From: Limnoglobus sp043757025 | GTDB taxonomy: Bacteria; Planctomycetota; Planctomycetia; Gemmatales; Gemmataceae | DNA: 39,174 nucleotides | Reading direction: 5' to 3' | Assembly (NCBI GenBank): GCA_043757025.1 | Contig: JAYVQG010000028.1 | Coordinates: forward strand, 1 to 39,174 | Part shown: piece by piece, positions 27,107-36,957 of the stretch | Layout of the letters: the number at the start of each line of letters is the position of its first letter | Numbering within the stretch: the first letter of the stretch is position 1 | Made by a program: the position numbers and the translations under genes | Notes under the pieces: model-generated | The model's database searches: none | What the model saw: the letters and a program-made list of their open reading frames with translations, nothing else | What the model was told of the DNA's origin: nothing

Positions 27107-28066
27107 CTAATCCTCTTCAATTTCCATCTCGAAACCGCCTGCGATACCCGCCGCCGCATTGTAGATTAACGCGATGATCATGCCGTAAATGAATCCGCCG
27201 ATTCCGTAAAAAATCGGGGCGAGGACTAATCCGATGATCCCCCCGCTAAAGATCGCGCCGATTATGTCGGGGCCACCGTTTCCGCCGCCACGCGATACCG
27301 TAGAACCGATTACCAAACCGATGAGTATCGCGAAAAGCATCACGATGAACATCGTTACGGCCATCATCATCGCCATGACTTTGCCGCAGGCCAGCACGCC
27401 GATCCGCGTGATCGTCGTCCGCCGACTATCGCCACCGCCACCGCGTCGATAGCGCTTCTTGCGAGGGCGGTCGTCGTCGTTGTCATCGTCCTCTTCATCG
27501 CGACGGCGACTCGGTTTACTGCGGCTTCGCGGCGCATCCTCGTCGTCTTCATCGCGACGGCGACTGGCGCTTTTGCTCTTGATCTTCGGAATATCGTCTG
27601 CATCGTCGTCGGCATCGCGTCGTCGTTTCCGGGGGCGATCATCGTCGTCGTCAGCATCGTTGCGGCGCGACTTGGGGCGACCGTTATCGTCGGTCGATTC
27701 CAGCACCGATTTCCGACCGGGTGCTGGCGGTGGTGCGGGAGGGCGGGAACCCGGTTCGATCGCCTGAAACACGGTTTTGCAGTAAGGGCATTCGACGTCG
27801 TTCCCGATGTCGCCACCCGAGACCGAAAGCTTCGTCGCGCACTTCGGGCACGGTTCGATTTCGACCGGTTCCTCGGCGTTCCGTGCCGCAAGCGACGTTA
27901 CAGGGATGGGCATAGGCACAGGCACAGGTACCGACACGACGGCAACCGGTTCCGTTTCGGGAATCACGAACTCCGATTGGCACTTCGGGCACTTACCCGA
28001 TTTCCCCGCACGGTTGTCGTCCACTGTGAAGGTGGCCGCACATCCGGGACACGCAAATCGAATCAT
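27107..28066 (-). CDS. Double zinc-ribbon protein with charged linker and membrane tail
   Basis: About 319 residues from the ATG at 28066 (GAGG 4 nt upstream). Residues 1-35 form an MJ0042-like zinc ribbon (FACPGCAATFTVDDNRAGKSGKCPKC); a second CxxC pair follows at about 73-98 (CPKCATKL...VECPYC). Then comes a long mixed-charge region (about 125-215) of alternating DDD and RKR/RRR blocks, and three or so C-terminal hydrophobic segments (about 225-310: MFIVMLFAILIGLVIGS, IIGLVLAPIFYGIGGFIYGM, LIYNAAAGIAGGF). Such proteins are common in planctomycetes and have no assigned role. It stands alone between tatD and a terminator. Confidence 0.85.
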   Translation of the reverse strand: MIRFACPGCAATFTVDDNRAGKSGKCPKCQSEFVIPETEPVAVVSVPVPVPMPIPVTSLAARNAEEPVEIEPCPKCATKLSVSGGDIGNDVECPYCKTVFQAIEPGSRPPAPPPAPGRKSVLESTDDNGRPKSRRNDADDDDDRPRKRRRDADDDADDIPKIKSKSASRRRDEDDEDAPRSRSKPSRRRDEEDDDNDDDRPRKKRYRRGGGGDSRRTTITRIGVLACGKVMAMMMAVTMFIVMLFAILIGLVIGSTVSRGGGNGGPDIIGAIFSGGIIGLVLAPIFYGIGGFIYGMIIALIYNAAAGIAGGFEMEIEED

Positions 28067-28249
28067 AGCCCCTCGGGGTAAAGATCGTCGGAATGGCAAG
28101 AATACTAATTTCAACAATCGTCGCGATTCGGTCAAGCCGCGAGTGCCGATTTATAGGTACTTTGCGAAACTCGACCGGTAACAATACACACAGCAACGTC
28201 GGCCAATAGCCGAACGGTTTCCGAATCGACGTGCAAAATCGGAATTGTG

Positions 28250-29047
<798 letters not shown>

Positions 29048-29078
29048 GGGTTACTCGGGATGTTCGCGAAACGAGAAT

Positions 29079-29100
29079 CGGGGGCCGAATGCGGCCCCCG
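29079..29100 (-). terminator. Hairpin after the PilM-led block
   Basis: CGGGGGCCG (29079-29087) pairs with CGGCCCCCG (29092-29100) with a 4-nt loop, just after the last gene of the block (minus strand). The downstream bases ATTCTCGTTTC are only moderately T-rich. Confidence 0.6.
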
Positions 29101-29134
29101 AGGTTGAATATTCTATCTGCCGCCGCGGTCGCGG

Positions 29135-31513
29135 TTATTGTTTGCCTTTGCCGAAGTCGCCCGTCGTCCCCATCGGGTTCGTCAGCGAGCCTGCGTTCTT
29201 CGTGTCGTCTTCGACCCGTTTGATCCAGTCGTTCCAACCTTTTTCCCGTTCGACGCGATCCGTTTCCTCGGCGTCTTGAGCCGAGTTACGCACGAAGATC
29301 GAACCGTCCGGACGCAGGATCAACATCTCGACAGCGGATTCGTCTTCGACATTTCGCTGACCGAACGTTTGCTTGGCTTTCCCGCCTTCAAAGTCGACGC
29401 ACATCATCGAGGTCGTGAAGTCGACGAGTACGCCCTTCGGTTGGTCCTTGGCATTCGCCACTTTGTACTTCGGCAACGTCTGCAACAGAAACTTGACCTT
29501 CTCCGCCGACCAGAGCGGCAACGAGATCAGTTGCTTTTTGCCGATGAATTCACCGCGATTGACGGGAATTTCACCGAGAACCCAGGCACCGAGCGGTTCG
29601 CGTTTGCCGCCGTCGAGCACGATTTGCTGCATCCAGGTTTGGATCTGTACGACGGGCAACTCGCCGTTCTTGTTGTCGAGCAAGTTCTGAACGGCGCGGT
29701 CTTTGTACTTCGCAACGATTGCATCGTGGTACTTCACCGGATCGCCGAGGTACATGTTCAAGTCGCTGGAAACCGTCACCTTCGTGCCGATCGTGGTCCA
29801 TTCCCCGAACAAGATTGGGGGTATCGCATCGGACGGGCGGCCGACATCGCGACGTCCGAAGTTCGGATTCTTCATCTTCACGCGGACGCGATACTGATAC
29901 GTGAACCCCGGATCGACGTCGACGTCGAGGAACCGAATCATCATGTGTTCGAGTTCGATCGAGGCTTGAATATTTTGGAGAGCACCACTCGTCCCATTAC
30001 CGTACGGCCCACCAGAACCGTAAGGCGACTCATCGTTATTTCCGGCACCCGGACCCATTGGATTCATCGGACCCATTGGCCCCATTGGCCCCATCGGCAC
30101 CCTTATACCGGCTCGGCCACTCGCACCGCTATTCCCCATCGGCCCCTTCATCGAGATGCCGGGGCCTTGACTGCCCGAGCCTGTGAAGTCGCTAAACGTG
30201 CCCGATCCCGCACCGCCGGCCGCGCCGACTTGAGGCATGAACGGATCGGTCGTATCGCCCTTGAATTTCCTTTGTTGATCGTTTTCCGTGATGACGGGTT
30301 TCTGAGCGAGCTTCAGCTTTTCGACGGTGGCACGGATCGATTCCATGCGGATTTCCGGATAAACCGCTTGTCCGTCGGCCACGGCCGGTAGCGGGACCGC
30401 CATCTTTTGTTCGTAGCGGAGGAAGTAGCGAATGTAGCCGTCGTCGGGCTGGTCGGCGGTCTTGCGATTGTAGATCGTGTTGACGTACTGGCCGACGTGG
30501 TCGTAAGTCGAGAACTCGTAGACTTGTCCAGCGGTCGTGGTGACGCGCCGTTCGACTTCAAAGCCGTCGAACGTCGGGCCGCTCGGCGATGGTGGCGTAG
30601 CGGTTTGGCTCGATGCTTCATCGACCGTTTTCAGGCGGAGCGCCCGGCGGATCACTTCGAGTTGGGCTTTGAGTGGAAAAACCGCATGAACGACGATCGT
30701 TCGCCGCGGGTAGATGATGAACGCGGGCGGAGACTTTCCATCGAACTGATCGATCGCCACGTAATCGACGGTGGGTTCGGATCGCGAACCACCCGCATCG
30801 TACGATCCACCGGGAGCATACTGATTACCCGAGCCGCCACCGCCAGAATCACCACTCGGAGCGGATGGGTCGCCACCACCACCGCTACGTCCACCGCCGG
30901 AAATGCCACCACTGCGTCCACCACCCATTGGACCCATCGGCCCCATCGGGTTCGTTCCTCCTGGAGGAACAGCGACAGGTGGTGATGGTGGTTTCGGTTT
31001 TTTATCTTTCGGGTTATATTTTTTGAGGCTTTCCTCGATAGTTTTCAGGTCTGTTTTGCTAAGGTTGTGGCTTTTCAGAACGCCGATCTGAATCGTGCCG
31101 TTCGGACTCACGCGAATGTCGTATGCCTTCATCGGCAGTCGAACGAGGTCGAGTTGGGCGTCGACGATGCCGAGGACGGCCGGATTCTCGCGTGCCTTGT
31201 TCGGCTGATCGACCGGTTCGAACAACGGGTTGACGGGTCGGAATTCGGATGGTGCGAGTAAGCTAAACGCTAACTTGTCGTTCCCGAGCATTTCGGGGGG
31301 GAGTTCTTTACTCGTCGTGTTTTCGTTGTTGATCTGCCCTTGCAGTGTCGTCGCACCGTTCCTGATTTTGGTCACCGCCGTGGACGGGCTGTCGGCACCG
31401 GTCGCGGTGATGATCCCCAACACGCCGAGGACGGCGAGTCCCCCGGCGGCCGCAACGAGTGCGAACTTCTCGCCCTTCTCGATGAGCAGTTTCTGAAGGT
31501 TGAATTTTGCCAT
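29135..31513 (-). CDS. Bitopic protein of the PilM-led block, Gly/Pro/Met-rich
   Basis: 792 residues, not assigned to a family. One N-terminal span (about 16-38, KFALVAAAGGLAVLGVLGII) after a short basic cytoplasmic start, then a long extracytoplasmic part. Two low-complexity inserts interrupt it: NPMGPMGPMGGG with Gly/Ser runs (about 185-245) and VPMGPMGPMGPMNPMGPG (about 465-500). Folded-looking segments lie between and after them, the last (about 515-740) containing DPGFTYQYRVRVKMKNPNFGRRDV, LGEIPVNRGEFIGKKQLISLPLW and FTTSMMCVDFEGG. GGGAGA lies 7 nt before the start. It is the third gene after pilM. By position and topology it could be a PilP/GspC-like periplasmic component; this is inference only. 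Confidence 0.85.
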   Translation of the reverse strand: MAKFNLQKLLIEKGEKFALVAAAGGLAVLGVLGIITATGADSPSTAVTKIRNGATTLQGQINNENTTSKELPPEMLGNDKLAFSLLAPSEFRPVNPLFEPVDQPNKARENPAVLGIVDAQLDLVRLPMKAYDIRVSPNGTIQIGVLKSHNLSKTDLKTIEESLKKYNPKDKKPKPPSPPVAVPPGGTNPMGPMGPMGGGRSGGISGGGRSGGGGDPSAPSGDSGGGGSGNQYAPGGSYDAGGSRSEPTVDYVAIDQFDGKSPPAFIIYPRRTIVVHAVFPLKAQLEVIRRALRLKTVDEASSQTATPPSPSGPTFDGFEVERRVTTTAGQVYEFSTYDHVGQYVNTIYNRKTADQPDDGYIRYFLRYEQKMAVPLPAVADGQAVYPEIRMESIRATVEKLKLAQKPVITENDQQRKFKGDTTDPFMPQVGAAGGAGSGTFSDFTGSGSQGPGISMKGPMGNSGASGRAGIRVPMGPMGPMGPMNPMGPGAGNNDESPYGSGGPYGNGTSGALQNIQASIELEHMMIRFLDVDVDPGFTYQYRVRVKMKNPNFGRRDVGRPSDAIPPILFGEWTTIGTKVTVSSDLNMYLGDPVKYHDAIVAKYKDRAVQNLLDNKNGELPVVQIQTWMQQIVLDGGKREPLGAWVLGEIPVNRGEFIGKKQLISLPLWSAEKVKFLLQTLPKYKVANAKDQPKGVLVDFTTSMMCVDFEGGKAKQTFGQRNVEDESAVEMLILRPDGSIFVRNSAQDAEETDRVEREKGWNDWIKRVEDDTKNAGSLTNPMGTTGDFGKGKQ

Positions 31514-31567
31514 CGGACGCTCTCCCTGATGATCGCTGGATTCGTTGAGTGTGGGGCGGTAACCGCG

Positions 31568-33559
31568 TTAGTTTTTCTTCGGTGTCTCTGACACCGGTGG
31601 CGTAGCTGGCTTCGGAGCTTCGGGTGGCTTCGGTGCCTCCGCCGGTAGCGTTACCGGCTTCGGTGCCTCTGCCGGTGGCGTTGGCGGCTTCGGTGCGGGT
31701 TCGGTTGCCTTCGGCGTCTCGACGCCTGGTGCATTCGGAGCGACGGCAGGTTTCACTGGTGTTTCGACCGGCGTTGGCTTGGTTTCCATCGGCTTGACCG
31801 CTTCCGGTGCCATCGGTGCCGTCTTATTACCCGCGCTTTCGAGTTGGCTCGTCTCGGCACCATCCTTCGGTTTCGGATCGTACTTCTCGTAAAGCGAAAT
31901 CAGGCCGTAAACCGTCAGCTCGACCAAACCCGAATTGGCCTGGGCTTCGGATACGTTCGACAACGAGGTGGCACTGAGTCCGGGGATACCGCCGAACTGA
32001 TTCCCGCCAAAGCTTTTGGATTCTCCGCTCGACGGTCTAGAACCCATTCGACTCATCGGTCCGAACGGCGAGGAATCCAAGCCCACCCCGACACTACCTG
32101 CGATCGAGGAACCCCCATCGTCGCTACTTTGACCGGAGGCGACCGAGCCACCCGACGATGGCGAAATCGGCAACGACGCACGCTTCCAGTGATACTGAAC
32201 GCACTCGAAGCGAAGTGGCGAGTTGGCGTACGCGATCATCACATCGGTAATGTACTGCTGATCGACGACCACCGTGAATGCCACCTGCATTCGGCGTACC
32301 TGATCGGTCACGTCGACGTATCGCTTTTTGTTGCCATCGGCAAGTTTCGTTAGCGTCATCGCGCCCGCCTCGCCGGGCCGCATCGTCCCCGCCAAATCGC
32401 CTCCCCCGCTGTTGTTTCCAACAGGCCCCATCATCATGCCCTCGCCCATCGGCCCACCAGCGGGAGCCGCTGCGCTCGTTGCTGCCGTTGGCTCCGCATC
32501 GGGCCAGAATCGCGGGTTGTTGAGCGCGGTCGTGTAATACTTCGCCGAGGGGTATCCGAGGGCCAGGCGATCCAGGCGTCGAACCGGCACGGTTTTCTCG
32601 TCGAGGACTTGCTCGACCTTGGCAATTTCCGTGAAGTTCGTTCCTGGTGCGAACACGTGCGAAGGTAGCGGCGGGATCGTAATCGATTCGTCGCCGGGAA
32701 CGAATTCGCCTTGAATTTGGAACTCGAATGGCGGTAGATCGAGCCGAGTCGCATCGAACCAAATTCGTAACGTCATCGTGTTCCCGCTACCGAGCAATTG
32801 CAGTTGCTTGGTTCGGTTCTTGATCTTGCCCGTCATGAACTTGCGTCCGCCGTTGGGTTGATCTTTCACTTCGAGATCGAGTTCCCAAATCCGGCTTTTG
32901 AACTTCCGTTGGTTCGGTGGCGGCATTAAGTTATCGGGCTTGTCCATGTCGAACCGCGACAGCGAATCGTTGACGACTTTGATCGGTTCCAGCAACGCGC
33001 GCTGAATCCAGAAATCTTCCATCACGAGCCACATCTGTCGCGATTCGGGCTTCTTTTCGCCCCAGTTATTCACCCACCGGAGCGTGTTCTTCCAGCCGTT
33101 CGGGATTTTCGTCGGCGAAACCTTGTTCGCGATTGCGACGTGCATGGCTTCGTAGACGCCTTGCTGACGGAACCGCTCTGCGGCCGATTCGTCGAAACCT
33201 TTGAGCGCCGTGCCGAACTTGAGGTCGTCGTACCGGGAATACAACCCGTCCGCCGTCTGCGGCCACGTATACAACTGATTCGCTCCCGTTTGGAGCTTCC
33301 AGTTGTCTTCCCAAAGCTTCGTCTTCTTCTCTTCGAGCATCTTCATCTTGGTCGCGATATCGGTAATCGCACCCTTGCCAAACGCTTTGCCACCGAGAAT
33401 CGCTTTGGTCTTATCGTCGATCTCTTTTTTCTGCGCACTAATCGCAGAATTGACTCCGGTGAACAGGAAAATCACCGCGAGGAAGACGAAGAGCGGCGCG
33501 AGGATCGCGAGAATCCAGAAGTGATGCTTTTTCAGCGCGTCGTTATTTTTCATGGCCAT
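31568..33559 (-). CDS. Bitopic coiled-coil protein of the PilM-led block
   Basis: 663 residues, not assigned to a family. The start is a short cytoplasmic segment (MAMKNNDALKKHH), one span (about 14-36, FWILAILAPLFVFLAVIFLFTGV), then a charged likely coiled coil (about 40-90, including KMKMLEEKKTKLWEDNWKLQ). A mixed alpha/beta region follows, with WELDLEVKDQPNG, RIWFDATRLDLPPFEFQIQGEF, DQVRRMQVAFTVVVDQQYITDVMIAYANSPLRFECVQYHW and ELTVYGLISLYEKYD. The last about 100 residues are Pro/Ala/Glu repeats (PPAEAPKP). The topology (short cytoplasmic tail, one span, coiled coil, ferredoxin-like candidate fold) recalls PilN/PilO or GspM, but sequence similarity is not evident. The gap of about 70 nt to pilM contains a terminator-like hairpin. 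Confidence 0.85.
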   Translation of the reverse strand: MAMKNNDALKKHHFWILAILAPLFVFLAVIFLFTGVNSAISAQKKEIDDKTKAILGGKAFGKGAITDIATKMKMLEEKKTKLWEDNWKLQTGANQLYTWPQTADGLYSRYDDLKFGTALKGFDESAAERFRQQGVYEAMHVAIANKVSPTKIPNGWKNTLRWVNNWGEKKPESRQMWLVMEDFWIQRALLEPIKVVNDSLSRFDMDKPDNLMPPPNQRKFKSRIWELDLEVKDQPNGGRKFMTGKIKNRTKQLQLLGSGNTMTLRIWFDATRLDLPPFEFQIQGEFVPGDESITIPPLPSHVFAPGTNFTEIAKVEQVLDEKTVPVRRLDRLALGYPSAKYYTTALNNPRFWPDAEPTAATSAAAPAGGPMGEGMMMGPVGNNSGGGDLAGTMRPGEAGAMTLTKLADGNKKRYVDVTDQVRRMQVAFTVVVDQQYITDVMIAYANSPLRFECVQYHWKRASLPISPSSGGSVASGQSSDDGGSSIAGSVGVGLDSSPFGPMSRMGSRPSSGESKSFGGNQFGGIPGLSATSLSNVSEAQANSGLVELTVYGLISLYEKYDPKPKDGAETSQLESAGNKTAPMAPEAVKPMETKPTPVETPVKPAVAPNAPGVETPKATEPAPKPPTPPAEAPKPVTLPAEAPKPPEAPKPATPPVSETPKKN

Positions 33560-33581
33560 TCTCGTAGATCGTAATTTTGGA

Positions 33582-33616
33582 AAAAGCGGTCTCGGCAGAA
33601 TTTGCTACGAGACCGC
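33582..33616 (-). terminator. Terminator or attenuator after pilM
   Basis: GCGGTCTCG (33586-33594) pairs with CGAGACCGC (33608-33616); on the minus strand the stem is followed by TTTTTCC. It lies between the pilM stop and the next gene of the same block, so it may lower expression of the two downstream genes. Confidence 0.6.
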
Positions 33617-33627
33617 GTTCGCTCGAT

Positions 33628-36204
33628 TTACTTGCCCATCTCATTAAATTTGCCGCCCGGACCCGTTACGCCGCCACCGCCACTGCCGCCCAGATTTGCT
33701 CCCGTACCGGTTTGCGGCACCGTTTGACCCGCCGCATCGCGCCACGCAAAGCAAATGACGAACTCGTATCGGAACTTCGGTTTCGCTGGCTTAACCGCGT
33801 CCGCTGGCACAGCCGCTCCCACTGGGCCTGGGCCCATCGGCCCCATGGGGCCTGGGCCCATCGGCCCCATCGGCCCGAACATCGCCGCGCGACCTTCACC
33901 ACCAGGACCGCCGCCATCATCCGGATTCATCTGGCCCGGGTCCATACTGCCAATCCCACCACTCCCACCACCTCCGGCGGCGGTAGTACTTCCGCCCAAT
34001 GGCACCCATCCACCGCCAGAACTCGTTCCACTTGCCACAGGGCCGGTGTCCCCACTGGGAGGAGGCTGCATTCCATCGGTGCCAGGAGCAGCCGTTGTTG
34101 TGGCGTCGAAGAACTTGTCGATCGACGACGCGCCTTGCCCAGCGAAATCGGCCTTCTTCGTTTTCGGGTTTTCGATCTGCTTGGTGTACAACAGACTGAC
34201 GTGGCTGATCCGCCCCGTGATCGGATCGGTGACGCCCGTCAAATACTTCCCGACTTTCTCGCCTTTGGTTTGTGCGGCGTACAAATCGGCGTCTTTGAAG
34301 TTGCCGAGCACGGCATTTTCGAGGAACCTCGTACCATCGCTGTGGTTCGTGTAACCGCGAACTTCGACGACCCAGCCACCGCCCTCAGGCAGTTTCGGCT
34401 TCCAGGCCTTCGGCTCGTGTTCGTCCTTCTCGCGTTCGGCTTCGGTCATCTTTTCCGCTATCGCTCGACTGAATTTCGCCCAAGTGTAAGCGTCGGCTTT
34501 CTCGTAGAACGACTTCAAGTTATCGGTGTATCGCGTGTGGATCATTTCGATGTTTACCTGTGCGAGGTTCGAAGAAAGATCTTCTTCGCCCGCACGATCG
34601 ATCGGCACGCCTTGCTTCACGCGAAGTTTCGCAGCTAACAAGGCCCGCCGCCCTTCGTCGCTACTCCAGAACGGCGTGCGCATCGTGCCGTCGGCTTTGT
34701 CGAACAGGTTGCCATCTTCCCCGGCACGCGGAAGTGCCGCCGAGATGACTTCGTGCAATCGCACGACATCGAGCCGATTCGGATTGCCGCGAATGATCGC
34801 TTTGACGTCGGTCTGCGAGTCGTCGATCGCTTTTTCGCCGTTACTCTTTTCGGTCGTCTGCTTGGCCGCCGCATCGACAATCAATTTGGCCTTATCCGCT
34901 TCGCGTTTGATCGACGGATCGGACACCGCGTTGTACTGCACGCCGTAACCGAACGCCATCGCCCCCGTGCCGAGCAACAAGCACGCCGCCGCCGCTGCCG
35001 CGTACGGCTTCTTGGCGCGAATCAATCGTTCCGTGCGAATCTCGGTGGGCAGCAAGTTCGTGTTGATTCGCCCATAATCTTTGACGTCGCCGAGTTGGTT
35101 CAAGCCTTGCAGTGCAAGTCCGTACGCCACGGGGAACGTCAGCAGGTTCTCCGCAAATACCGGATCTTTCAGCACGGCATCGCCCTGGAGGCGTTCGATC
35201 TTGTTCGGCTTGCGAACGTCGAGCGACAGCTTCTCGGACATGTACTTTTGCAGGCCGGGCAGCTTGAACGCACTGCCAAGGCCGACCATGTAGGCTACGT
35301 GGGCATCGCGGTGCGTGTTCGTGAAGTACCCGAGTGAACGCTGCACTTCGCCGACGAAATCCGTCAGCACGGGCCGCAACCCCTTCAGGATTTGCGCCAG
35401 ATCGGGCGACTTCGCCGCGTTTCGCTTCAGGTGCTCGGCCTTGGCGAACGTCAGCTTCATTTCCTTGGTGAGTGCCCGCGTAAAGTGGTTACCGCCGAGC
35501 GGCAGAGGCCGCTGCCAGATGATCTTACCCGCATCGGTAATGATCAAGTTCGAGCTATCGGTACCGACATCGAGAACGACGGCACAACGCTTCTTGCCGC
35601 GTGGCGTGTCGTCTTCGGGAACGGGGGCTTCCGGATCGACAGCCGCCGCGTTGCCACCCTTCTTCAGCAGTTCGTACGTCGCGAAGTTCGTCAGCGCGAG
35701 CGGGGCCATCTGCACGACGTGGCACTCGATGCCCGCCGCATTGTACTGGCCCATGTACTTCGAGATCACTTCGCGCTTCATCGCGAACAGGCCGACTTCG
35801 GTCTCCATCGCGAAGCCGCCGATGACCTCGCCGCCCGAGATCTTCTGGAAATCCCAGACAACTTCTTCGAGCGGGAACGGGATTTGTTGTTTGGCTTCAA
35901 ACTTGACGATGTCGCCGATCTTCGACTCTTCGACTGGTGGCAGTTTCACGAACCGTGCCAAACCGCTCTGGCCGGGAATGCCGATGCCGATAATGTCGTT
36001 CTTCAACTGATTGCGCGACAGGAACTTATCGAGTGCCTCGCGGGTGAGCGCGTCGGGGTCGGCGTCGGGCTGCGAGAGAATCTTCGGGTGTTCGATGTAA
36101 TCGAACGCCGTGGCCGTCGGCACGCCGTCGATAATCTCTAGCCGCAATGCCTTTAAGGCACACTGACCGATATCGATGCCCCATGCGGCGGTAGGTTTCG
36201 CCAT
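33628..36204 (-). CDS. pilM: PilM-like ATPase fused to a membrane-anchored PilN-like region
   Basis: 858 residues. The first about 380 are a PilM actin-like ATPase, the cytoplasmic ring protein of type IV pilus alignment complexes: phosphate-1 loop WGIDIGQCALKALRLE, VVLDVGTDSSNLIITDAGKIIWQRPLPLGG, and adenosine-site YMVGLGSAFKLPGLQKY. Then a segment NLLPTEIRTERLIRAKKP, which resembles the PilN N-terminus (NLLP...), leads into a span (about 395-418, AAAAAACLLLGTGAMAFGYG) and a periplasmic part with charged helices and a beta-rich VVEVRGYTNHSDG...ISHVSLLYTKQ region. The C-terminus is Gly-rich with FGPMGPMGPGPMGPMGPG. AGGGAG is 6 nt before the ATG. A normal PilM has about 350 residues, so this looks like a PilM-PilN fusion. 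First gene of the block. Confidence 0.9.
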   Translation of the reverse strand: MAKPTAAWGIDIGQCALKALRLEIIDGVPTATAFDYIEHPKILSQPDADPDALTREALDKFLSRNQLKNDIIGIGIPGQSGLARFVKLPPVEESKIGDIVKFEAKQQIPFPLEEVVWDFQKISGGEVIGGFAMETEVGLFAMKREVISKYMGQYNAAGIECHVVQMAPLALTNFATYELLKKGGNAAAVDPEAPVPEDDTPRGKKRCAVVLDVGTDSSNLIITDAGKIIWQRPLPLGGNHFTRALTKEMKLTFAKAEHLKRNAAKSPDLAQILKGLRPVLTDFVGEVQRSLGYFTNTHRDAHVAYMVGLGSAFKLPGLQKYMSEKLSLDVRKPNKIERLQGDAVLKDPVFAENLLTFPVAYGLALQGLNQLGDVKDYGRINTNLLPTEIRTERLIRAKKPYAAAAAACLLLGTGAMAFGYGVQYNAVSDPSIKREADKAKLIVDAAAKQTTEKSNGEKAIDDSQTDVKAIIRGNPNRLDVVRLHEVISAALPRAGEDGNLFDKADGTMRTPFWSSDEGRRALLAAKLRVKQGVPIDRAGEEDLSSNLAQVNIEMIHTRYTDNLKSFYEKADAYTWAKFSRAIAEKMTEAEREKDEHEPKAWKPKLPEGGGWVVEVRGYTNHSDGTRFLENAVLGNFKDADLYAAQTKGEKVGKYLTGVTDPITGRISHVSLLYTKQIENPKTKKADFAGQGASSIDKFFDATTTAAPGTDGMQPPPSGDTGPVASGTSSGGGWVPLGGSTTAAGGGGSGGIGSMDPGQMNPDDGGGPGGEGRAAMFGPMGPMGPGPMGPMGPGPVGAAVPADAVKPAKPKFRYEFVICFAWRDAAGQTVPQTGTGANLGGSGGGGVTGPGGKFNEMGK
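33824..33871. repeat. 24-bp tandem duplication coding GPMGPMGP units
   Basis: GGGCCTGGGCCCATCGGCCCCAT begins at 33824 and again at 33848. It encodes the near-C-terminal collagen-like GPMGPMGPG repeat of the PilM fusion protein, and is likely expanded by slippage. Confidence 0.8.
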
Positions 36205-36501
36205 GATTGCTCCCTAACTGATATTCGCGGTGTCAGTCGATGCGGCTGAGTTCGTGCCGAGACAGTGATATTCAATCCAACGGTTTCCGACAGGGTTCGT
36301 TGGCAACGATCCGTACGGTCTGTTCGACCCTCACAACCGCAGCAAACGGACGACAGCGTTGTCTTAGTCCGTTCCGTACGGTTTTCCTTACGCTAACATG
36401 CCACCAGATAGGCTGTCAATCAACCAAACGGAACTCCGCATGAATTGTTGGCACATCTCGCACGGTTGACAGTGTCGCGTGACAAATTCGTTACAGGCGT
36501 T
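36205..36501. other. Upstream region of pilM without a recognisable gene
   Basis: Likely holds the pilM promoter (minus strand). CCGTACGG occurs twice, near 36310 and 36376. No tRNA, riboswitch or convincing short gene is seen; the 67-residue open frame at 36240-36443 has no RBS or family features. Confidence 0.5.
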
Positions 36502-36715
36502 GCTTTCAGCGGTCAGCTATCAGCCAGAGCGGTCAGCGGTCAGCGGTCAGGTTCTTCGATCCTGAAAGGATCGCTCACGTAGCCCATGGTGGAACCATGG
36601 GAGCGGCTTCGATCCCGAAGGGATCACTGACTGCTCTGGCGGATAGCTGATAGCTGATAGCTGACCGCTGAAAGCAGATCGCTGGCTGATAGCTGACCGC
36701 TGAAAGCAGATCGCT
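36502..36715. repeat. Composite palindromic repeat element
   Basis: The left arm GCTTTCAGCGGTCAGCTATC + AGC (36502-36524) is a perfect 23-bp inverted copy of 36653-36675, and of a second copy at 36685-36707. The right side is a 31-bp direct duplication (36653-36683 and 36685-36715). AGCGGTC is further repeated in tandem in the left arm. The centre has three hairpins: GATCC/GGATC (36558-36572), CCCATGGT/ACCATGGG (36583-36601) and GATCCC/GGGATC (36611-36625). It encodes no protein. It resembles REP/MITE families seen many times in planctomycete genomes. Confidence 0.85.
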
Positions 36716-36729
36716 ATGGGACGCATTTA

Positions 36730-36957
36730 TTATTTCCCGACGACTTGTGGCGTGTGGCCCATCTTCTTGAGTTCTTCGAGCACGGCCACCGCGCGGCCGG
36801 GGCGGATGAGCAAGACGCGATCCGACAGTCGCCCCACGACTTCCGTTGAAAGCTTTTTCCGGGCGAGCAGTTCCTCGGCCAAGACCGCGTCTTCGGTGAG
36901 TACGAAGCAGACGCGGCGATGAAGTTTAGCGGCGAGGCGGATCGTCGTGGGTGTCAT
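36730..36957 (-). CDS. Small protein translationally coupled to the XPB helicase
   Basis: 75 residues, family not recognised. Its ATG overlaps the helicase stop codon (ATGA, 36954-36957), so the two are almost certainly co-translated. The sequence alternates basic and acidic helical stretches (IRLAAKLHRRVCFVLTEDAVLAEELLARKKLS...) and ends LEELKKMGHTPQVVGK. There is no signal or span and a single Cys. The coupling suggests a helicase-binding or regulatory partner; this is inference. It lies directly beside the composite palindromic repeat. Confidence 0.75.
   Translation of the reverse strand: MTPTTIRLAAKLHRRVCFVLTEDAVLAEELLARKKLSTEVVGRLSDRVLLIRPGRAVAVLEELKKMGHTPQVVGK

Noticed and set aside
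29138..30391. 417-residue open frame on the plus strand
   Set aside because: Antisense to the third gene of the PilM-led block; its HWPHWPH run is only the reverse reading of the GPMGPM repeat.
36653..36715. Possible CRISPR repeat pair
   Set aside because: Two 31-bp copies separated by a single base, with no spacers and no cas genes; better explained as arm duplication of a palindromic element.
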